Source: an uncultured Planctomycetales bacterium (GTDB lineage Bacteria > Planctomycetota > Planctomycetia > Isosphaerales > Isosphaeraceae). From it: a stretch of DNA of 19,261 nucleotides. Below the pieces are notes generated by a model. That model did no database searches. It was not told the origin of the DNA and worked only from the letters and a program-made list of their open reading frames with translations. Made by a program: the position numbers and the translations under genes. The stretch lies in contig CALCIB010000193.1 of the NCBI GenBank assembly GCA_937907525.1, positions 1 to 19,261 on the forward strand, given 5' to 3'. Within the stretch, counting starts at the first letter, position 1, and every line of letters begins with the position of its first letter. Shown here piece after piece: positions 15,501 through 19,261 of the stretch.

Positions 15501-18500
15501 CTGGGCGAATGGCCCGCGCCGGAGGCCGGCGAGGCCCTGGGCGCGATCGCCGTCCGCGACGGCGGGGACGCCTGGCTCCGCGCCGCGGTCCTCAGCTCCG
15601 CCACGCCCCACGCCCGGGCGGTGTTGGAGCGTCTGGTCGCCGAATCCGGCCCCGACGGGCCGCCGTCGACCCTGATCGAGCCGCTCCTGGCGACCGTCGC
15701 CGGCACCCTGGACCGCGACGGCCTGGCCGCGACGCTCGCGCTGATCGCCGGCGACGACGAAAAGCCCGCGGGCTGGCGGCTGGGCGCGACCGCCGAGCTT
15801 CTGGACGCCGCCAAGGACGCGGCCCTGGCCGACGAACCCGCGGCGCGGAAGCTGGCCGAGGCCGGCCGCGCGATCGCCGCCGACGCCGAGGCCCCCGGCG
15901 CCGACCGGGTCGCCGCCGTCCGTCTGCTGGGACGCTCGAAGGCGACCCGCGACGCCGACCGCGACGTCCTCGCCGACCGCCTCGACCCCGCCGAGCCCGG
16001 CGACGTCCAGACCGCGGCCATCGCCGCCCTGGCCCGGATGGGCGACGCGAAGGCCGCCGACGCCCTCCTCTCCCGCTGGTCCCGCCTCGCCCCCGCCGCC
16101 CAGACCGAGGCGCTCGACGCCCTGATCGCCCGCGAGGAGACCGCCGCCGCGCTGCTGGCCGCCGTCGAGGCCGGCCGGGTCAAGCCGTCGCAGGTCACCG
16201 CCGGGCACCGCGAGCGGCTCCTCAAGTCCGGCTCGGAAGCCCTCCGCGACCGCGCCGGGAAAGCCTTCGAGACCCTCGCCATCGGTTCCCGCGGCGACGT
16301 CCTGGCCCGCTACGAGGAGGTCAAGACCGCCAAGGGGGACGCCGCCCGCGGCCACGAGGTCTTCCGGCGCGCCTGCGCCAACTGCCACAAGGTGGGCGAC
16401 CTCGGCGTCGAGGTCGGCCCCGACCTGGCGGCGCTCACGGACCTTTCCGCCGACGCGCTGCTCACCGCGATCCTCGACCCCAACCGCGAGGTCGACGCCC
16501 GCTACGTCGCCTACGACGCCGCCACCGACGACGGCCGCACGTTCTCCGGCCTGATCGCCGCCGAGACCGCCAGCTCCATCACCCTGAAGCGCCAGGACGG
16601 CGCCACCGACGTCGTCCTCCGCGACGACCTGGACGAACTGGCGTCGTCCGGCCGGTCGCTCATGCCCGAGGGCCTGGAGAACGACCTTTCCGTCGCCGAC
16701 GTCGCCGACGTCGTCGCCTTCCTGGCCCACGGCCCGACCCGCCCCAAGGCCCAGGAGGGGAACGAGCCGGCGACCGTCCAACCCGACGCCGACGGCGTCA
16801 TCCGCCTCACCGCCGAAAACGCCGAGATCTACGGCCCGAGCCTGGTCTTCGAGGGCGAGTTCGGCAACCTCGGCTACTGGCGCTTTCCGGCCGACCACGC
16901 CGCCTGGAGCTTCCAGGTCAACCACCGCTCCACCTTCGACGTCGAACTGGAATACGCCTGCGACGACTCCGCCGCCGGCAACGCCTTCACCCTGACGCTG
17001 GGCCGCCAGACCTATCGCGGCGTCATCAAGGGGACCGGCGGCTGGGACAAGTACAAACGCGTCCCCCTGACCCACGAGGTCTTCGACCAGGTCGTCCACC
17101 GCATCGAGATGCGGCCCGACGGCCCCGTCGACCACGCGCTCGCCGACGTCCGCGCCATCATCCTGACCCCCGGCGAGGCCCGGTCGGGAACGATCGCGCC
17201 CGCCGCCGTCAAGGCCGACGACCCGCCGTCGCCCGAGGACGCCGCGCGAGCCATTCTCGATCCCAAGACCGCCGAGGACCGACGATCCGAACTGCTCGCC
17301 GCGTCCCCCGACCGCTCGGCCGACCTGATCGCCGCCCTCGCCAACGGCCTGGACGCCGCCGACGAGGCCGAGCAATACCGCCGCATCCCCTGGATCTGGC
17401 GCGTCGCCATCGCCGCCGGCAAACGCGACGACGCCGACGAACTCCGCCGGATCCTCGACGTCTCCCTCCCCGCCGACGCGCCCGACGCCAAGCTGCGGGA
17501 CTGGCAAGCCGTGGTCCTCGGCGGCGGCCTGGTCAACGGCGTCAGCATGAGCGGCGCGATGCCCGGCGCGCGGTTCGCCGAGATCGTCGGCGACGACGCC
17601 GACCTGAAGGCCCGGGGGATGCGGGCCGTCGAGCTGGCCTCGAAAATGGCCGACGACGAGCACGTCCGCAAGGGGACGCGCTACGACGCCCTCCGCATGC
17701 TGGGCGTCGCCCCCTGGGAGGCCCACGGCGAGCAACTCGTCCGCTATCTGGCCGAGGGGGTCGACCCCGAACTGCACCAGGGGGCCGTCTGCGCGCTTTC
17801 GGACGTCCCCTCGCCCAAGGTCGTCCCCGCGCTTCTGGAATGCCTGGGCCGGCTCACCCCCGGCAACAAGGCGTTCGCGACGACCGCGCTGGTCCGCGAC
17901 GCCGACCGCCGCGAGGCCGTCGTCGACGCGCTGGAGGCCGGCCGCCTCAAGCCCGACGACCTCGACGAAAACGCCTGGGCCGCCCTCCTCGATCCGGCGA
18001 AGACCAGGTCGGCGAAGCGCGCCCGACGCCTGCTCGCCCCGACCGGCGCCGCCGTCCTGCTCTCGTTCGACGCGCTCCAAAACCGGCTGGACGACCCGAG
18101 GTTGCGGCTCCTCGACGTCCGCTCGAAGGTCGAGTACGAAAAGGCCCACGTCCCCGGCGCCGTCCGGGTCGACCCCCAGAAGACGAAGGCGCTCTCCCTG
18201 AAGCCCGGCGCGCTCCAGGATCCCGACGCCTGGGCCGACTGGATCGCCGAGTTGGGGATCGAGCCCGATTCCCAGGTCGTCGTCTACGACGCCAACAGCC
18301 AGTTGGACGCCTCCCGCGTCTGGTGGCTGCTGACCTATCTGGGCGTCGAGCGCGTCGCGCTGGTCGACGGCGGCTTCCCCCTCTGGAAGTCGGAGGGCCG
18401 GCCGACCTCGGACGAACCCTCCAGGCCCGAGGCGAGGCCGTTCAAGATCGCGATGCGCAAGGACCGACTCGCGACCCGCGAGGACGTCCTGGGACTGCTC

Positions 18501-18851
18501 GACTCCCATGACGCGCGCGTCGTCGACGCTCGGAGCAAACCCGAACACACGGGAGAGGACGCGCGCGCCAGGCGCGGCGGCCGAATCCCGGGCGCGTGTT
18601 CCGTCGAATGGACCCGACTGGTCGACGACGACGGACGGTTCCTCCCCCTGGACCAGCTCCGCGAGGTGTTCGCGTCCGCCGGAATCAAACCGGACGACGC
18701 GACCGTCGCGCACTGCCAGAGCGGCGGTCGGGCCTCGGTCGACGCCTTCGTCCTGGAACGGCTCGGACACCCGACGCGCAATTACTACCTGGGATGGTCG
18801 GAATGGGGCGACGCCGACGACTCCCCGATCGAAAAGGGCGAGCCGAAGTAA
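12558..18851 (+). CDS. Giant exported multidomain protein: ceramidase-like, PVC haem dehydrogenase-like, HEAT, cytochrome c, CBM-like, tandem rhodanese
   Basis: The product is 2097 residues in one open frame, with a signal peptide ending near SRAQ (residue 29); the ribosome site is weak (AAGAG). Residues 30-450 are a neutral/alkaline-ceramidase-like domain: SHSH (H119, H121), NYACHN (H219), GCAGDANP, PGE (E370), CYIP (Y400). Residues about 472-850 match the PVC membrane-bound dehydrogenase propeller (LWVCEMLDYPAGM, STDSWFRPVQARTGPDGALW). Residues 850-1255 are HEAT-like repeats. The cytochrome c domain has CANCH (1273-1277) and M1369 as possible axial ligand. Residues about 1413-1539 are a beta-rich module also found in the neighbouring kinase. 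Residues 1540-1825 are further helical repeats. Residues 1834-1955 and 1965-2095 are tandem rhodanese domains; only the second has the active cysteine (C2053, CQSGGRAS). It should act outside the cytoplasm, in redox or sulfur chemistry on a bound polymer (inference). Confidence 0.9.
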   Translation: MRNLPSVSLRLVAGLAIAIAAGSAPSRAQEVDVGAASVDVTPPGPIRLHGYLARKTESVGVDHPIFAKALAIGSDAQGPVVVVSIDALGVPASMVEDVAARLKEKAGLPRERFAVGASHSHYAPVLAGVADNIFGMKVPPDQQDRIDAYTRDVTDKLEKVALAALADRAPAKLSWTEGQVGFAANRRTPGGPVDHSLAVMKAESPDGEVRAVLTNYACHNTTASPDVNKVDGDWAGAAQRGIEADNPGCVAMTLLGCAGDANPKPRQNPGDAETHGRSLADEVARLMRGPWKPLSGPPAASLVRCELPFDALPDEAELERLIAAGGPPGYNASVQLARLKRDGKLPATLPYSAQAWRFDDDLAMIFLPGEVVVDYVLRIKKEFDAKRVWVTAYANDAPCYIPSERILKEGGYEGGGAMVYYSQPTRLAPGVEQIIMDAVHRAVGDGFAPPAAAEPAARNDDDHPPALGPEESLKTIRTKPGLKVELVASEPLIESPVAVEFGPDGKLWVCEMLDYPAGMDGEYKPGGRVKVLEDRDGDGRYDTATTFIDGLPFPTGLLLWREGVLICAAPRILYAKDTDGDGKADAVKTLYEGFATENYQARVNGLLYNADGWVYGANGLIGGRIRGAVNGKEIDVGGRDFRFKPDTGEFEPASGLTQQGRTHDDWGNQFGGNNSVLIQHYPLPDHYVRRNPRAPSPAPAVHPKGDADPNRLFPASRTLTRYNEPHSANRVTSACGPTVLRDPLLGEEYFGDGFTCCNVHNLVRRMVLEPSGATFAGRRADDERNSEFLASTDSWFRPVQARTGPDGALWVVDMHRFVIEHPRWISPGALKTVDVRAGADTGRIYRVVPEGRPLRPVANLDAMTTAELAAALDTPNGTVRDTVQRLLDHRRDPAAKAPLARIARESQSPAARGQAVAALEVLGLLTTDVLCDALADAHPGVRREAARVAEPWLAASPAVARAFLKLADDPDVRVRYQVALSLGEWPAPEAGEALGAIAVRDGGDAWLRAAVLSSATPHARAVLERLVAESGPDGPPSTLIEPLLATVAGTLDRDGLAATLALIAGDDEKPAGWRLGATAELLDAAKDAALADEPAARKLAEAGRAIAADAEAPGADRVAAVRLLGRSKATRDADRDVLADRLDPAEPGDVQTAAIAALARMGDAKAADALLSRWSRLAPAAQTEALDALIAREETAAALLAAVEAGRVKPSQVTAGHRERLLKSGSEALRDRAGKAFETLAIGSRGDVLARYEEVKTAKGDAARGHEVFRRACANCHKVGDLGVEVGPDLAALTDLSADALLTAILDPNREVDARYVAYDAATDDGRTFSGLIAAETASSITLKRQDGATDVVLRDDLDELASSGRSLMPEGLENDLSVADVADVVAFLAHGPTRPKAQEGNEPATVQPDADGVIRLTAENAEIYGPSLVFEGEFGNLGYWRFPADHAAWSFQVNHRSTFDVELEYACDDSAAGNAFTLTLGRQTYRGVIKGTGGWDKYKRVPLTHEVFDQVVHRIEMRPDGPVDHALADVRAIILTPGEARSGTIAPAAVKADDPPSPEDAARAILDPKTAEDRRSELLAASPDRSADLIAALANGLDAADEAEQYRRIPWIWRVAIAAGKRDDADELRRILDVSLPADAPDAKLRDWQAVVLGGGLVNGVSMSGAMPGARFAEIVGDDADLKARGMRAVELASKMADDEHVRKGTRYDALRMLGVAPWEAHGEQLVRYLAEGVDPELHQGAVCALSDVPSPKVVPALLECLGRLTPGNKAFATTALVRDADRREAVVDALEAGRLKPDDLDENAWAALLDPAKTRSAKRARRLLAPTGAAVLLSFDALQNRLDDPRLRLLDVRSKVEYEKAHVPGAVRVDPQKTKALSLKPGALQDPDAWADWIAELGIEPDSQVVVYDANSQLDASRVWWLLTYLGVERVALVDGGFPLWKSEGRPTSDEPSRPEARPFKIAMRKDRLATREDVLGLLDSHDARVVDARSKPEHTGEDARARRGGRIPGACSVEWTRLVDDDGRFLPLDQLREVFASAGIKPDDATVAHCQSGGRASVDAFVLERLGHPTRNYYLGWSEWGDADDSPIEKGEPK
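16794..17175 (+). other. Carbohydrate-binding-like module shared with the kinase ectodomain
   Basis: This segment of the giant gene encodes residues about 1413-1539. It lines up without large gaps with residues about 420-545 of the kinase at 8063-9712. Common landmarks, in order, are IRL, GPSL-x-FEG, FGNLGYWR, AAW-x-F, LEY, AGN, GT-x-GW, RP and D-x-RA. The pattern resembles jellyroll CBM6/CBM35-like modules; that fold assignment is inference. Confidence 0.75.
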
Positions 18852-18879
18852 GAGTCCGTCCCAAAGGGTGACCATCACG

Positions 18880-18906
18880 GTCTTCCCCCCCTTGCGGGGG
18901 GAAGAC
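18880..18906. repeat. 11-bp hairpin after the giant gene; probable left-arm remnant of a third palindromic element
   Basis: GTCTTCCCCCC (18880-18890) pairs exactly with GGGGGGAAGAC (18896-18906) around CTTGC. It starts 29 nt after the stop of the giant gene, so it may end that transcript. Its loop and stem correspond to the first hairpin of copies A and B (CTTCTCCCCTTGTGGGAGAAG). Where the stem differs (T to C), the partner base has changed too (A to G). Confidence 0.6.
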
Positions 18907-18907
18907 A

Positions 18908-19123
18908 GACGCCGAGGAACGGTGCCGAAACAACCTTCGGGAATTGAACCACGGAGTCACGGAGGACACGGAGAAGAAATCGAGAATTGAAAATTTTTAG
19001 ATTAAAAGGTTGAAGACGGGCGAACCTCTCCTCGGCCTCTCTCTCCGTGCTCTCGGTGACTCCGTGGTTCCCATCTTCGTCCCATGGATTCGACAAGTTG
19101 TTTCGGCAGCGTTCCAAGGCGTC
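18908..19123. mobile_element. Inverted-repeat element with AT-rich centre (MITE-like)
   Basis: The outer arms GACGCCGAGGAACGGTGCCG (18908-18927) plus AAACAAC and their complement at 19097-19123 match at about 24 of 27 positions. Inside them, GAACCACGGAGTCACGGAGG (18946-18965) continuing to 18976 is complementary, with a few mismatches, to 19039-19070. The centre (about 18976-19015) is strikingly AT-rich for this genome. It encodes no transposase. I infer a short non-autonomous element or a structured repeat; the ACCACGGAG-type arm is a kind of repeat I associate with many environmental bacterial genomes. Confidence 0.65.
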
Positions 19124-19261
19124 AGATGAGGGGGACGACGCGCGAGACGACCGTTGGAATTCGCGGAAGCCCGTCCGGGAAACCCTGGACGTCGACGGCG
19201 TCTGGGTCGCCCCCCCCTCATCCGGCCCTTCGGGCCACCTTCCCCCGCGAGGGGGGAAGGC
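19124..19261. repeat. Palindromic repeat element, third copy (right part, runs off the window)
   Basis: AGATGAGGGGGA near 19124-19135 resembles the inner end of the left arm of copies A and B. From 19211, CCCCCCCTCATCCGG, GGCCCTTCGGGCC and CCTTCCCCCGCGAGGGGGGAAGG follow the right arm in order. Base changes in both stems are compensated on the opposite strand (GCCCC/GGGGC becomes GGCCC/GGGCC; CTTCTCCC/GGGAGAAG becomes CTTCCCCC/GGGGGAAG). The true right end lies beyond the window. Confidence 0.7.

Larger units (their letters stand above)
18852..19261. other. Gene-free right end of the window
   Basis: These 410 nt contain only the hairpin at 18880-18906, the inverted-repeat element at 18908-19123 and the partial palindromic copy. 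The short reading frames here follow the repeat arms and lack ribosome sites, so I call no gene. Confidence 0.6.

Noticed and set aside
12558..18851. Frameshift or gene fusion artefact in the giant gene
   Set aside because: Domain boundaries are joined by plausible linkers, base composition and codon use stay even, and no stop or frame change is seen. Assembly error cannot be fully excluded from sequence alone.
12420..18878. A 2152-codon open frame on the minus strand, longer than the giant gene it covers
   Set aside because: It mirrors the strong G/C third-base bias of the plus-strand gene. The product is repetitive Gly/Val/Ala/Asp/Arg sequence without domains, while the plus strand has a signal peptide and clear motifs throughout.
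18880..18906. Classical intrinsic terminator of the giant gene
   Set aside because: The stem is suitable, but no T-run follows and the sequence is better explained as an arm of the repeat family; it may still end transcripts.

Overview
The window is very GC-rich and looks like a Planctomycetes chromosome segment, most likely of the Isosphaeraceae/Paludisphaera type (inference from gene content). It carries a DUF1559 pilin-like protein with a paired small lipoprotein, Tat-exported Gfo/Idh/MocA oxidoreductases, a PVC-type CxxCH haem protein, an ECF sigma factor beside a Ser/Thr kinase, and a DUF1080 domain. No tRNA, rRNA, CRISPR array, phage gene or transposase gene is visible.

Layout. At 1-354 is the 3' end of a Gfo/Idh/MocA oxidoreductase, followed by a strong hairpin. 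At 698-3254 a Tat-exported Gfo/Idh/MocA oxidoreductase and an exported FG-GAP/VCBS protein form a likely operon. At 3374-4370 a multi-pass membrane protein overlaps a winged-helix regulator, behind a good sigma70-like promoter. An Alr4036-type pyridoxamine-phosphate-oxidase-like flavoprotein follows at 4403-4984. A palindromic repeat element separates it from a convergent minus-strand gene (5249-7357) that encodes an exported three-module protein: prenyltransferase-like repeats, DUF1080 and an alpha/beta-hydrolase. A second copy of the palindromic element lies in the 705-nt gap upstream.

The most interesting part is 8063-18851. A minus-strand receptor-like Ser/Thr kinase has an anti-sigma-like zinc motif, a kinase domain, one membrane segment and a C-terminal extracytoplasmic module. 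It is divergent from an ECF sigma factor. Downstream of the sigma gene, on the same strand, are a DUF1559 pilin-like protein, a small lipoprotein and a 2097-residue exported protein. That large protein joins a neutral-ceramidase-like domain, a PVC dehydrogenase-like propeller, HEAT-like repeats, a c-type cytochrome, a carbohydrate-binding-like module, more helical repeats and a tandem rhodanese unit. The same carbohydrate-binding-like module forms the kinase's sensor end. I infer a system in which receptor and secreted effector recognise the same or a similar ligand, with the sigma factor as a possible output.

The right end (18852-19261) has no gene. It seems to hold a third palindromic element interrupted by a different inverted-repeat element with an AT-rich centre. 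Stem changes between copies are compensatory, which suggests that the folded structure is maintained.
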